A stretch of 64,000 bases of DNA, taken from Nocardia coubleae NBRC 108252 (GTDB taxonomy: Bacteria > Actinomycetota > Actinomycetes > Mycobacteriales > Mycobacteriaceae). Numbering within the stretch: position 1 is the first letter of the stretch; every line of letters starts with the position of its first letter. The stretch lies in NCBI RefSeq assembly GCF_001612805.1, contig NZ_BDBD01000021.1:220105-284104 (forward strand), written 5' to 3'. The translations under genes and the position numbers were made by a program. Of this stretch, positions 17,100-25,658 are shown in pieces. Below the pieces are notes generated by a model. The model searched no databases and was not told the DNA's origin. It saw only the letters and a list, made by a program, of their open reading frames with translations.

Positions 17100-18767
17100 T
17101 CAATCCCCGATCAGCCGCTGGGTCTGTTGTTGCTGCTGCTGTTGCTGATGAGCCTGCGAGGTGGTGAGGTCGCGGCCCTGCTCGAACGGATCGGCGCGGA
17201 GCGGATCACTCACCAGCTGCGGGCCGGCCAGCTCGCTGTCGTCGGAGCGGCCTGCCAGCACCCAGGTGTCCTTGCTGCCCCCGCCCTGGCTCGAGTTCAC
17301 CACCAGCGACCCTTCGGGCAGCGCGACGCGGGTGAGGCCGCCGGGCAGCACCCAGATGCTGTCGCCGTCGTTCACCGCGAACGGGCGCAGGTCCACGTGC
17401 CGTGGGACCAGGTCGTCGCCGATCTTGGTCGGCACCGTCGAGAGCTGCACCACCGGTTGCGCGATCCAGCCCCTCGGATCGGCGCAGACCTTGCGGCGGA
17501 CGGCATCGAGTTCGGCGCGGTCGGCGTCGGGGCCGATCACGATGCCGTAGCCGCCCGAGCCCTCCACCGGTTTGACCACCAGTTCGTCGAGCCGGTCGAG
17601 TACCTCGGCGCGTTCCTCGTCGAGCCAGCAGCGGAAGGTGTCGACATTGGGCAGGATCGGTTTCTCGCCCAGGTAGTACTCGATGATCGCCGGCACGTAG
17701 GTGTAGACGAGTTTGTCGTCGCCCACGCCGTTGCCGACGGCACTGGAGATCACCACATTGCCCGCGCGGGCGGCGTTGAGCACACCGGCGACGCCGAGCA
17801 CCGAGTCCGGGCGGAAGTGCATCGGGTCGAGGTAGATGTCGTCGATGCGGCGGTAGATCACGTCGACCTGTCGTTCCCCCTCGGTGGTCCGCAGGTAGAC
17901 GACATTGTCGCGGCAGAACAGGTCACGACCCTCGACCAGCTCCACCCCCATCTGCCTGGCCAGCAGCGAATGCTCGAAATACGCCGCGTTGTGCACCCCG
18001 GGTGTGAGGACGACCACCGTCGGGTCGGCCTCGTTGGGTGCCGCCGAGGCACGCAATGCCCGCAGCAGGTGCGCCGGATAGTCGCCGACCGCGCGGACCA
18101 GGTGCGAGGAGAACAGGTCGGGGAAGACGCGCGCCATCGTCCGCCGGTTCTCCATCACATAGGAGACTCCCGACGGCGAGCGCAGATTGTCCTCGAGCAC
18201 CCGGAAATCGCCGTGTTCGTCACGCACCAGGTCGATGCCCGACACATGGATGCGCACACCGTTGGGCGGGACGATGCCCGCGGCCTCGCGGTGGAAGTGC
18301 GCACAGGAGGTGACCAGGCGCTTCGGGATCACCCCGTCGCGCAGGATGTTCTGCTCGCCGTACACGTCGGCCAGGAACAGCTCGAGGGCGCGGACCCGCT
18401 GGGTGATGCCCCGCTCGAGATGCGCCCACTCGGCCGCGGCGATCACGCGCGGCACCAGGTCGAGGGGGAAGGGGCGTTCCTTTCCCGACAGCGAGAAGGT
18501 GATGCCCTGGTCGATGAACGCGCGATCCAGGGCGGCGGAGCGTTTGGCCAGATCGTGGACGTCGTTGGCGGCCATCGCCGCGTGAATGCCCCGGTAGGGC
18601 GCGCGAACCTTGCCGTTCGGGTCGAACATCTCGTCGAAGGCGTCGGCGAAGCGGCCGGGGCCGTAGCCGTGGAACAAGCCGGTGTGTGCGACCGCCGGAT
18701 GACCGTTCGTGCTCACCAACGCCGGTGAGGCGGATCGTGCCGTACCCGGCGTTGTGGTGGAGGTCAT
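17100..18767 (-). CDS. Circularly permuted type 2 ATP-grasp protein (Rv2411c-type)
   Basis: A 555-residue ATP-grasp enzyme expected to form an amide bond, first gene of the ATP-grasp/alpha-E/transglutaminase operon. Recognisable segments are FDEMFDPNGKVRAPY near the start, GVRIHVSGIDLVRDEHG, VVLTPGVHNAAYFEH, NAVGNGVGDDKLVYTY-like sequence and KPVEGSGGYGIVIG. The C-terminus carries a run of eight Gln before TQRLIGD, encoded by repeated CAG/CAA codons that could vary in length. I placed the start at ATG 18767, which matches the family N-terminus; no Shine-Dalgarno is obvious, and an in-frame GTG at 18812 is possible. Substrates are unknown. Confidence 0.87.
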   Translation of the reverse strand: MTSTTTPGTARSASPALVSTNGHPAVAHTGLFHGYGPGRFADAFDEMFDPNGKVRAPYRGIHAAMAANDVHDLAKRSAALDRAFIDQGITFSLSGKERPFPLDLVPRVIAAAEWAHLERGITQRVRALELFLADVYGEQNILRDGVIPKRLVTSCAHFHREAAGIVPPNGVRIHVSGIDLVRDEHGDFRVLEDNLRSPSGVSYVMENRRTMARVFPDLFSSHLVRAVGDYPAHLLRALRASAAPNEADPTVVVLTPGVHNAAYFEHSLLARQMGVELVEGRDLFCRDNVVYLRTTEGERQVDVIYRRIDDIYLDPMHFRPDSVLGVAGVLNAARAGNVVISSAVGNGVGDDKLVYTYVPAIIEYYLGEKPILPNVDTFRCWLDEERAEVLDRLDELVVKPVEGSGGYGIVIGPDADRAELDAVRRKVCADPRGWIAQPVVQLSTVPTKIGDDLVPRHVDLRPFAVNDGDSIWVLPGGLTRVALPEGSLVVNSSQGGGSKDTWVLAGRSDDSELAGPQLVSDPLRADPFEQGRDLTTSQAHQQQQQQQQTQRLIGD

Positions 18768-19026
18768 GGGAGAAAACTGTCCACTACCCGGCGACAACGC
18801 CGTGTGAGCCACACGTAAATTTCTCGCATCACCTGAAACGGGTGAACTCGCCGTCCGCACCGATGTGGACGGGCGGGGTCGATTTCGCCGGGCGGTGCCG
18901 AGCTGGTAACCTCGATCTTCGGCGCGGTGTTACCCGTAGTTCAGCACCATCTGCTGCATCGTGGGCGCGCGCCCGACGAGCTTTCAAGACATACCACCCA
19001 GCGACAGGAAACCAGAGGATACAGGC

Positions 19027-19287
19027 GTGGCCAACATCAAGTCCCAGATGAAGCGGATCCGTACCAACGAGGAAGCGCGCAAGCGCAACCAGTCGGTCAA
19101 GTCCGCGCTGCGCACCGCGATCCGCAACTTCCGCGAAGCTGCTGCCAGCGGTGACAAGGAAAAGGCTGCCGAGCAGCTGCAGTTCGCGAGCCGCAAGCTC
19201 GACAAGGCTGCCTCCAAGGGCGTCATCCACGCCAACCAGGCCGCCAACAAGAAGTCCGCGCTCGCGCTGGCTCTGAACAAGATCTGA
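19027..19287 (+). CDS. rpsT: 30S ribosomal protein S20
   Basis: An 86-residue basic helical protein starting MANIKSQMKRIRTNEEARKR, which binds 16S rRNA early in small-subunit assembly. The GTG start at 19027 is preceded by AGAGGA. The 259-nt region upstream, shared with the divergent ATP-grasp gene, has a TAACCT candidate -10 at about 18906. A good terminator follows the gene. Ribosomal protein genes on their own like this one are usual for rpsT. Confidence 0.97.
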   Translation: MANIKSQMKRIRTNEEARKRNQSVKSALRTAIRNFREAAASGDKEKAAEQLQFASRKLDKAASKGVIHANQAANKKSALALALNKI

Positions 19288-19324
19288 TCTGCCCGGGTCG
19301 CTAGTACCCGGTTCGCAAGACGCA

Positions 19325-19357
19325 GCCGCCGTGGCCTCGATGACCACGGCGGCTTTT
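19325..19357 (+). terminator. Intrinsic terminator of rpsT
   Basis: A perfect 10-bp GC stem (arms 19325-19334 and 19344-19353) is followed by TTTT, 37 nt after the rpsT stop. It is the most classical intrinsic terminator in the window. Confidence 0.85.
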
Positions 19358-19366
19358 GTCGTCGGC

Positions 19367-19372
19367 TACCAT
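19367..19372 (+). promoter_or_regulatory. -10 box TACCAT of a leaderless promoter
   Basis: TACCAT is 7 nt before the ATG at 19380, directly after the rpsT terminator. It supports the existence and start of the small acidic protein gene. Confidence 0.55.
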
Positions 19373-19379
19373 TCCGCGC

Positions 19380-19625
19380 ATGTTGACGGTGTACGCGAAT
19401 CAGACGGTGGTACGAGGCGACGACCTGGCCGAGGTGATCCGCGCGGCGGAGATCCTCGGGCTCGGTCTCAAGATCGAGAACGTGATGGTGCCCGACGAGG
19501 ACGGCGGCTACAGCGTCGCCTGGGTCGTCACCCGTGAAGACGAGATCCCGCTCTACGAGGAGTGGGAGGGCCGGTACGAGGACCTCGAGGAAGACGAGGA
19601 GGCCCTCGCCGTCATCGGCGACTGA
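19380..19625 (+). CDS. Small acidic protein, unknown function
   Basis: An 81-residue protein: MLTVYANQTVVRGDDLAEVI leads into an alpha-helix, a beta-rich middle (GYSVAWVVTRED) and a strongly acidic tail (EEWEGRYEDLEEDEEAL). No family recognised. The start is chosen from the leaderless-type TACCAT box 7 nt upstream; an in-frame start at 19356 lies before that box and inside the terminator tail. It is convergent with holA, 3 nt apart. Confidence 0.65.
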   Translation: MLTVYANQTVVRGDDLAEVIRAAEILGLGLKIENVMVPDEDGGYSVAWVVTREDEIPLYEEWEGRYEDLEEDEEALAVIGD

Positions 19626-19628
19626 CCC

Positions 19629-20597
19629 TCAGCCGGTGGCCCGCAGGTCGAGGATCCGCGCGAGTGCGTGCTCCACGGCGAAGGTGGCATCGGCGGCGCC
19701 GCCCTTGACGTCGGCGTTGAGGGCGGCCACCACCTGCAGGGCGGTGCCGATCGAGGCCGGGTTCCAGCCACGCGCCTGCGCTTGGGCCTTCTTCACCTTC
19801 CACGGCGGCATACCGAGCTGCTGAGCCAGTTTGAACGGGTCGCCGCGGCCGGCCGATCCCACCTTGGCGATGGTGTGGACCGAGTCGGCCAGCGCGTCGG
19901 CCAGCAACACGTGCGGCACGCCCCGGTCGGTTGCCCAGCGCAGCGCCTCCATGGCGGCGGACCGGTCGCCGGCGACAGCGAGTTCGGCGACATCGAATCC
20001 GGTCACCTCGGCACGGCCCGAGTAGTACCGGCGGACGGCGTTCACATCGATCTTGCCGCCGGTGTCGGACACCAGCTGCGAACAGGCCGCGGCCAGTTCA
20101 CGCAGCTCGAACCCGACGCATTCGATCAGCACCTGCACCGCTTCGGCCCCGACCTTCACGCCCGCGGCCCGGAACTCGTTGCGCACGAATTCGACCCGCT
20201 CCGCCGGTTTGGTGAGCTTGGCGCATTCGTGCACCACGGCGCCCTGCTTCTGCAGCGCCGGGACCAGTGCCTTGGCGCGGCCGCCACCGGAGTGCAGCAC
20301 CATCAGGACCACGCCGGGCGGCGGGTCGGCTGCCGCGTCGGTGATCACCGCCACCGCGTCCTTGCCCGCCTCGGCCGCCGATTCGAGCACGATCACGCGG
20401 TCTTCGGCGAACAGTGAGGGGCTGAGCAGTTCGGCCAGTTCGGCGGTGCTGGCGTCACCGGCGCGCATCCTGTCCACCGGCACCGAATCCGGGTCGGGCG
20501 CCCCCGCCCGTACCTCGGTCATCACCCGCGCGACAGCGCGCTCGACCAGCAGCTCCTCGTCACCGAGAACCAGATGCACCGCAGGGAGTTCGCTCAC
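19629..20597 (-). CDS. holA: DNA polymerase III subunit delta
   Basis: A 322-residue clamp-loader subunit that opens the beta sliding clamp for replication. The N-terminal domain starts MSELPAVHLVLGDEELLVER, and the family segment YYSGRAEVTGFDVAELAV is present. The end includes GMPPWKVKKAQAQARGW, typical of the C-terminal collar domain. The GTG start is fixed by a TAGGAT box 6 nt upstream. It follows comEC, whose reading frame runs 38 nt past the holA start. The comEA-comEC-holA order is conserved in M. tuberculosis (Rv2415c-Rv2413c) and many bacteria. Confidence 0.93.
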   Translation of the reverse strand: MSELPAVHLVLGDEELLVERAVARVMTEVRAGAPDPDSVPVDRMRAGDASTAELAELLSPSLFAEDRVIVLESAAEAGKDAVAVITDAAADPPPGVVLMVLHSGGGRAKALVPALQKQGAVVHECAKLTKPAERVEFVRNEFRAAGVKVGAEAVQVLIECVGFELRELAAACSQLVSDTGGKIDVNAVRRYYSGRAEVTGFDVAELAVAGDRSAAMEALRWATDRGVPHVLLADALADSVHTIAKVGSAGRGDPFKLAQQLGMPPWKVKKAQAQARGWNPASIGTALQVVAALNADVKGGAADATFAVEHALARILDLRATG

Positions 20598-23307
20598 GAG
20601 GCGATCCTACGTAGGTGGACCGACGGGATCGGCGAGGGTCGCGATACCGCGGCTCGTCCGCCGCGCACGGGTCCGGCCGCGCGAGCGATCGCACTGTGTC
20701 AGCGCCTTCCTGTAGCGCCTCACGCATGGGATCACGTCGTCCTCGGCATCGCAGTGCTCGACGTGGACGAGGTGTCGGTGGCGGTAGTCGGCGGGACTTG
20801 ACCATTCGTTGTTCTGTCGCACTCCCGAGCACGATGACATCGCCGTCGAGGTCGGTTCGGGCGATTGTCGCGCCCAGCGAGGTGAGCACCCCGATGACAT
20901 CCGGGTGTGGATGTCCGAAGGTGTTGTCGGTGCCGGAGCTGATCAATGCCAGGCGCGGCCGGACCGCGCGCAGGAATTCCGCGGTGGTCGTCCACGAACC
21001 GTGGTGCGGAACTTTGAGCACATCGGCTCTGATGTCGTTGCCGCGCATCATCTTCCGCTGAGCCTCGCTCTCGATGTCGCCTGTCAGCAGCACCGTCCCG
21101 AGTGCCGTGCGCGCCCGCACGACCAGCGACCGATCATTGGCATCATCTAGTTCCAGCGAACCGGGGGCCCGCTCCCCCGGCGCGAGAACGTCGAGTTCGG
21201 TCGCCCCGAAACGCAACACGTGTCCCTGATGCAGCTCGATCAGTGGAATCCCCGCGTCCTCCGCAAGCTCCACGACCCTGCGCACTCCGTCGCCTGAATG
21301 GTCATGAGCGCCAACGCTCTCCCTGGTAGTCGTCTCACTCGAGGCAGACCGAACGCAGGCTGTCGGCAGTCTCGAAGTAGCTCTCAGCAGCGCGTCCGCA
21401 GACCTCGACTGCGATCCAAGGGTTGGCGTGGGGCAGATGGGTTGGCGGGTTTCGCCGGGGGCGGTGGCTATGGCGTCTACTGTGCGGCCGTGGAGGGCAC
21501 CCGCGAGGCCGTCGATGTGGTCTGCGTGCGGGTGGGTGAGGACGAGGAGGGGGACCCGGGTGACCCGGAGGCGGTCGAGGCAGCGGCGGATGGGGCGGGG
21601 GTCGGGGCCGACGTCGACGACTACGGCGGCACCGGGGGCGACAGCGAGGGCGAGGGCGTCTCCCTGGCCCACATCACACATGGCGAGGACCCAGCCCGCA
21701 GGCGGCCACCCGGGGTGCCAGAGCCGGACTGGGACCAGGACGACCGCGATACCGAGGCAGACGACGGCAAAGAGCCGACGGGTCCGCGACCAGCGCAATG
21801 CCGCCACCAAGACGACCATAAGAGCAGCCGCGACCAGGCCCGCCGCAGTGCCCGACTGCACCGTGACGGCGGCGCCGGGAAGGGCGGCAGCGTGTTCGGC
21901 GACCCCGAGCAACCACCACAGTGGCGGGCGCGCACACCACAGCACCCACACGGCCGCGTCCACCCACAGACACGCGACTACGGCACCGACCGCTCCGATC
22001 ACCGTGATCACTCCGACCACGGGTGCGACGAGGGCATTGGCGGCGACCGCTACCAGACTCACCCGCCCGGACAGGGCGACCATCAGCGGCAGTGTCACGA
22101 CGAAGGCCGCCGCCGACACCGCGAGAATCTCGGCGGGTACCCGCCACCACCCGCGCTCGCGCAACCAGTCCGCCCAGCTCGGTGCGAGCAGGATCAGCCC
22201 GGCCGTGGCGAGAACCGACAGCGCGAATCCCGCGCTCACCGCCAATTCCGGTGCGACGGCGAGCAATCCGATCACCGCACCGCACAGGGCGGGTAGTGCC
22301 TGTTTGCGTCGTCCGGTCAGCAAGGCGAGGACCGTCACCGAACCCATTGCGGCCGCGCGCAACACACTGGGATCCGGCCGGGCGAGGATCACGAACACCA
22401 CCACTGCCCCGGCGGCGGTCGCTGCCCTGGTTCTCGGTCCGGCGGTGAGGATACGGCTCAAGCCGAGCAGCGCGGTCAACAAGATCGTGAAATTGGCTCC
22501 GCTGACTACGCACAAGTGCTGCAAGCCGGCGATTCCGAAGGCATCTCTGACCTCAGTCGACAGGGCGGCGGTGTCGCCGACCACCAGGGCGGGCAGCAGA
22601 CCCGCCGCGTCGGGCGGGAGGGCGCGCGCCGCCGCGTCGGATAGGTCGGCGCGTACGCCCGTCGCGAGTCGTTGCCACCAGGGCGGAACACCGATGCGTT
22701 CCGGTTCGGTGCTCGCCCGCAACGTGGCAACGGTGAGGTCTGCCCGCAACGGTTCGCTCACCGTTCCCCGGAACCGAACCACCTGTCCCGGCGCGAGTTC
22801 CGCCCACTCCTCCCCCGCAGCGAGAACCACCAGCGCGCCACCGGCTTGTGTGCGGTGCGCACCGTTGCCGAACTCGCGCAGTCCTGCCCGGAGGATCCAT
22901 CGCCGTTCACCGCCGAACGAGCCTGCCCGAATCTGTTTGGCGTCGTCCGAGATCTCCGCTACCACTGTCACGGTTCGTCCGACCGATTCCCGCAACGGAT
23001 GCGCCTGCACGTGATGTTCCCGCCACGCGGCCGCCGCCCCGAATCCGGCGCCGAGCAGCATCGTCGCTGTCCCCACCACAGCGACGACCCGCCACCGTTC
23101 CCGGCGATGCGCCATCGCCCACAACAAGCCGACCCACGCGCAGATCGCTCCCAGCACCGCCAGGACGGCCAGCACCACCCCCGCTCGCCACCCGAGGGTC
23201 AGGGCGATGAGCGTGGCCGCCCAGCACCCGAGCGCGGCGGGCACCAGCCGCATATCGAGGACCTGGGGCTCCTGATCCTCGTCGGCCGCCGTGTTGTCCG
23301 GCGTCAC
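20560..23307 (-). CDS. comEC: ComEC/Rec2 family DNA-uptake channel protein
   Basis: A protein of about 915 residues from the chosen GTG. It has an N-terminal hydrophobic and OB-like region, the multi-helix competence domain with LQHLCVVSGANFTILL and LRAAAMGSV, and a C-terminal metallo-beta-lactamase domain with THPHADHIDG, LLTGD and VPHHGSW. In transformable bacteria ComEC carries single-stranded DNA across the membrane. Two oddities: about 55 Ser/Thr/Arg-rich residues are inserted between the metal motif and GIPLIELHQGH (roughly 21260-21440), and after DGDVIVLG there is a 65-residue Arg/Pro-rich tail that overlaps holA. The start at 23307 is chosen because MTPDNTAADEDQEPQVLD resembles relatives; an ATG at 23403 has a better ribosome site. 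Confidence 0.85.
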   Translation of the reverse strand: MTPDNTAADEDQEPQVLDMRLVPAALGCWAATLIALTLGWRAGVVLAVLAVLGAICAWVGLLWAMAHRRERWRVVAVVGTATMLLGAGFGAAAAWREHHVQAHPLRESVGRTVTVVAEISDDAKQIRAGSFGGERRWILRAGLREFGNGAHRTQAGGALVVLAAGEEWAELAPGQVVRFRGTVSEPLRADLTVATLRASTEPERIGVPPWWQRLATGVRADLSDAAARALPPDAAGLLPALVVGDTAALSTEVRDAFGIAGLQHLCVVSGANFTILLTALLGLSRILTAGPRTRAATAAGAVVVFVILARPDPSVLRAAAMGSVTVLALLTGRRKQALPALCGAVIGLLAVAPELAVSAGFALSVLATAGLILLAPSWADWLRERGWWRVPAEILAVSAAAFVVTLPLMVALSGRVSLVAVAANALVAPVVGVITVIGAVGAVVACLWVDAAVWVLWCARPPLWWLLGVAEHAAALPGAAVTVQSGTAAGLVAAALMVVLVAALRWSRTRRLFAVVCLGIAVVLVPVRLWHPGWPPAGWVLAMCDVGQGDALALAVAPGAAVVVDVGPDPRPIRRCLDRLRVTRVPLLVLTHPHADHIDGLAGALHGRTVDAIATAPGETRQPICPTPTLGSQSRSADALLRATSRLPTACVRSASSETTTRESVGAHDHSGDGVRRVVELAEDAGIPLIELHQGHVLRFGATELDVLAPGERAPGSLELDDANDRSLVVRARTALGTVLLTGDIESEAQRKMMRGNDIRADVLKVPHHGSWTTTAEFLRAVRPRLALISSGTDNTFGHPHPDVIGVLTSLGATIARTDLDGDVIVLGSATEQRMVKSRRLPPPTPRPRRALRCRGRRDPMREALQEGADTVRSLARPDPCAADEPRYRDPRRSRRSTYVGSPRERTPCGASGSR
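20604..20609 (-). promoter_or_regulatory. -10 box TAGGAT of a leaderless holA promoter
   Basis: TAGGAT lies 6 nt before the holA GTG, inside the end of the comEC frame, so holA can be transcribed separately from the competence genes. Confidence 0.5.
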
Positions 23308-23506
23308 CCATGGACGACGACTCGACCCCGGCGATCTGGACGACGACCTGCCGACCGACGCGGAACTGGTTGCCAACGGCCGGTCGACAGCTCGGCTCGA
23401 CATCTCCGCTCTCGCCCTGTCCGCCCCGATCCTCATCGACCCGCCGCACCGGCGGCCTGCACAACCTGATCACGCAGGCCGGTGCCGATCGCGTCTCGCG
23501 CACGGG

Positions 23507-24508
23507 TCATGTCGTGACCAGATCGCGCAGGCGAGCCAGTCGGGCCGGACCGATACCGTTCACCTCACCGAGTTGCGCCACATCGGTGAACGGCCCATTG
23601 GTCGTCCGCCACGTGATGATCGCTTTCGCGGTGACCGGTCCGACGCCGGGCAGCGCATCGAGTTCAGCCTCCGTCGCCGAATTGAGGTCGACTCGCGAAT
23701 TGCCGCCGACCGCACCGGGACCCGCGACCGCCCCCGCCGAGCTCGAACCCGGTGGCCCACCGGCGGCACTGATCATCGCGCTGCCCTGCGCGGGTTGACC
23801 CGCCTGGGGCCCGGCGGCACCGACAACCACCTGATCGCCGTCGGTGAGCCGCTGGGCGAGATTCAGTCCCGCGAGGTCGGCACCCTCGCGGGCCCCGCCC
23901 GCCATCTCGATCGCGTCGGCGACACGTGCCCCGCCGGGCAGACGATGCAGTCCGGCACGCTGCACCAAACCCACCACGCTGACGACGAGTTCCCCACTCC
24001 CACCCCCGGTTCCGGCTCCCGGATCATCGGTCGCGGCACCGCTCGCCGCCGCTACCACAGCGGTCTGTTCAGCGCGCGGAGTGATGTGCTCGGCGCGCAG
24101 TGCCGGCACCGGTGGCACCGCCTGCGATACCGGGCGATCGCGCATCACCATCACCCCGGTAAGCACCACCGCGACCAGGCCGATGATCCCGAGCGCCAAC
24201 GCACCGCGCCGTCCCGGATCTATCCGAGCCTGACGAAAACGTTCCGGCACCAACCGGTTCCGGCCGCGCCGGCCTTCCTCGTCCAGCCAGCCGGGCGCCC
24301 CCACCTCGCCCGGCGCCCCGTCCGCGGGAGTCAGCTCGTCGTCGTCCCAGTGACCGGTACGCGGCGGATCGGCGGCGCCGCCCCGCCGGTAGCCGAGGGG
24401 CTCGTCGTCCGCCTCCCACCGAACCGTCGTAGGTGGTCGTGGTTTGTCCTGCACCGCGAGCCCGCCCAACCGCTGCCGAACTCGCTCGTGCTCTTCGTGT
24501 CGTGGCAT
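23507..24508 (-). CDS. comEA: ComEA family helix-hairpin-helix DNA-binding protein
   Basis: A 333-residue membrane-anchored DNA receptor. A long cytoplasmic charged N-terminus (to about residue 100) is followed by one membrane helix (GALALGIIGLVAVVLTGVMV), then an SLBB domain (ELVVSVVGLVQRAGLHRLPG) and a Gly/Ala linker. It ends with two helix-hairpin-helix motifs (VDLNSATEAELDALPGVGPV and VNGIGPARLARLRDL) that bind duplex DNA. The ATG is at 24508. Upstream lies an intergenic region with two DnaA boxes. comEC follows. The N-terminal extension before the helix is longer than in classical ComEA. Confidence 0.88.
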   Translation of the reverse strand: MPRHEEHERVRQRLGGLAVQDKPRPPTTVRWEADDEPLGYRRGGAADPPRTGHWDDDELTPADGAPGEVGAPGWLDEEGRRGRNRLVPERFRQARIDPGRRGALALGIIGLVAVVLTGVMVMRDRPVSQAVPPVPALRAEHITPRAEQTAVVAAASGAATDDPGAGTGGGSGELVVSVVGLVQRAGLHRLPGGARVADAIEMAGGAREGADLAGLNLAQRLTDGDQVVVGAAGPQAGQPAQGSAMISAAGGPPGSSSAGAVAGPGAVGGNSRVDLNSATEAELDALPGVGPVTAKAIITWRTTNGPFTDVAQLGEVNGIGPARLARLRDLVTT

Positions 24509-24571
24509 GGCGGCGACGCTAGCCCTCGGCTCTCCTCGAAACCCGCCGCCCACCTGGGCTTTCAACGGGCC

Positions 24572-24598
24572 TGTGGATAACTCGCACCCTGTGGACAA
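24572..24598 (-). promoter_or_regulatory. Pair of DnaA boxes in the comEA upstream region
   Basis: Read on the minus strand, TTATCCACA occurs at 24572-24580 (perfect consensus) and TTGTCCACA at 24590-24598 (a common actinobacterial variant). They are 18 nt apart and in the same orientation, between divergent comEA and the DUF2332 gene. Binding by DnaA is inferred from sequence only. Confidence 0.55.
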
Positions 24599-24687
24599 CT
24601 CTCGGTCAGCGGCGCTTTCCCACCGACCACCGGCGGTGCTCGCCGAATACCGTGCGCTCATGGCCGATTCGCAGTACGCAGGTACAT

Positions 24688-25650
24688 ATGCACCTGGCAC
24701 AACGCTTCCGCGACTTCGCGGTGCGGGAAGTCCACACCAACTCCCCGCTGTACTACCGCCGTGCCCTCGACATCGCCGAGGACCCGGCGGTCCTGGCCCT
24801 GCTGGCGCGGCTGCCCGTCGAGAAGCAGCAACCCAACCTCGTGCTCGCCGCCGCGACGGTGAACGGCGTGAACGCGGTGCCCTACAGCGAGTTCCGCACG
24901 CAGCTGATCGAACGGTGGGAGGCGATCGCGACAACGGCGTTGTCCCACCGCACGCAGACCAACGAGGTCGGCCGCGCGGCGACACTGCTTCCGGTGCTGG
25001 CCGGGCTACCGGGCCCACTCGCACTCATCGAGGTCGGCGCCTCCGCGGGTTTGTGTCTCTACCCGGACCGTTTCAGCTACCGATACGGCACAACAGTGCT
25101 GAACCCACCGGACGGCGAGTCACCGGTGGTGTTGCCCTGCACCGTGACCGGCCCGGTCCCCGTGCCGACCGCCCTGCCGGAGGTCGTCTATCGCGCAGGC
25201 GTCGATCTGAACCCACTCGACGTCACCGACCGGCACAACCGCGAATGGTTGGAGGCACTCGTCTGGCCCGGCCAGGAGGACCGGAAGACGCGACTGCGCG
25301 CGGCCTGCGAGATCGTCGCGGCCGACCCACCGATCCTCGTCACGGGCGATCTGAACGAACGGATCGCCGAACTCGTGCGCGCCGCGCCGACCGACAGCAC
25401 CGTGGTGGTATTCCACAGCGCCGTCCTCACCTACCTCGCGCCGGAAGCCAGGGAACAGTTCCGCACGACAGTGCGATCACTGCCCTGCCACTGGATTTCC
25501 CAGGAAGGCACGGGCGTGCTGCCCTGGCTGTCCGGGCGGCTCCCGCCACGGGCGTCCGAGGAGGCGCGCATGGTGGTCGCACTGGACGGGGTCGCGGCGG
25601 CCTTCGCCGACCCGCACGGCCGGTCGCTGGACTGGTTCGGTCCGTCGTAG
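24688..25650 (+). CDS. DUF2332 family protein
   Basis: A 320-residue protein of the DUF2332 family, starting MHLAQRFRDFAVREVHTNSP. It contains the family's NRTEV-like segment, here TNEVGRAATLLPVLA, followed by ALIEVGASAGLCLYPDRFSY, which looks like a Rossmann glycine motif of a methyltransferase-like fold, and later VVVFHSAVLTYL. The reaction is unknown. I chose ATG 24688. In-frame GTG 24652 is an alternative; a TACCGT box at 24648-24653 is 6 nt before an ATG at 24660 that is in the wrong frame. The gene takes the place of the M. tuberculosis eis neighbourhood and is convergent with lexA, 8 nt apart. Confidence 0.8.
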   Translation: MHLAQRFRDFAVREVHTNSPLYYRRALDIAEDPAVLALLARLPVEKQQPNLVLAAATVNGVNAVPYSEFRTQLIERWEAIATTALSHRTQTNEVGRAATLLPVLAGLPGPLALIEVGASAGLCLYPDRFSYRYGTTVLNPPDGESPVVLPCTVTGPVPVPTALPEVVYRAGVDLNPLDVTDRHNREWLEALVWPGQEDRKTRLRAACEIVAADPPILVTGDLNERIAELVRAAPTDSTVVVFHSAVLTYLAPEAREQFRTTVRSLPCHWISQEGTGVLPWLSGRLPPRASEEARMVVALDGVAAAFADPHGRSLDWFGPS

Positions 25651-25658
25651 CGGCGGGC

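Noticed and set aside
18768..19026. tRNA or riboswitch in the region before rpsT
   Set aside because: No cloverleaf or known aptamer pattern recognised; it looks like a plain divergent promoter region.
24660..24687. ATG 24660, 6 nt after a TACCGT box, as the start of the DUF2332 gene
   Set aside because: It is in a different frame from the DUF2332 protein and its own frame has no family similarity. It could matter only if there is a frameshift before 24688.
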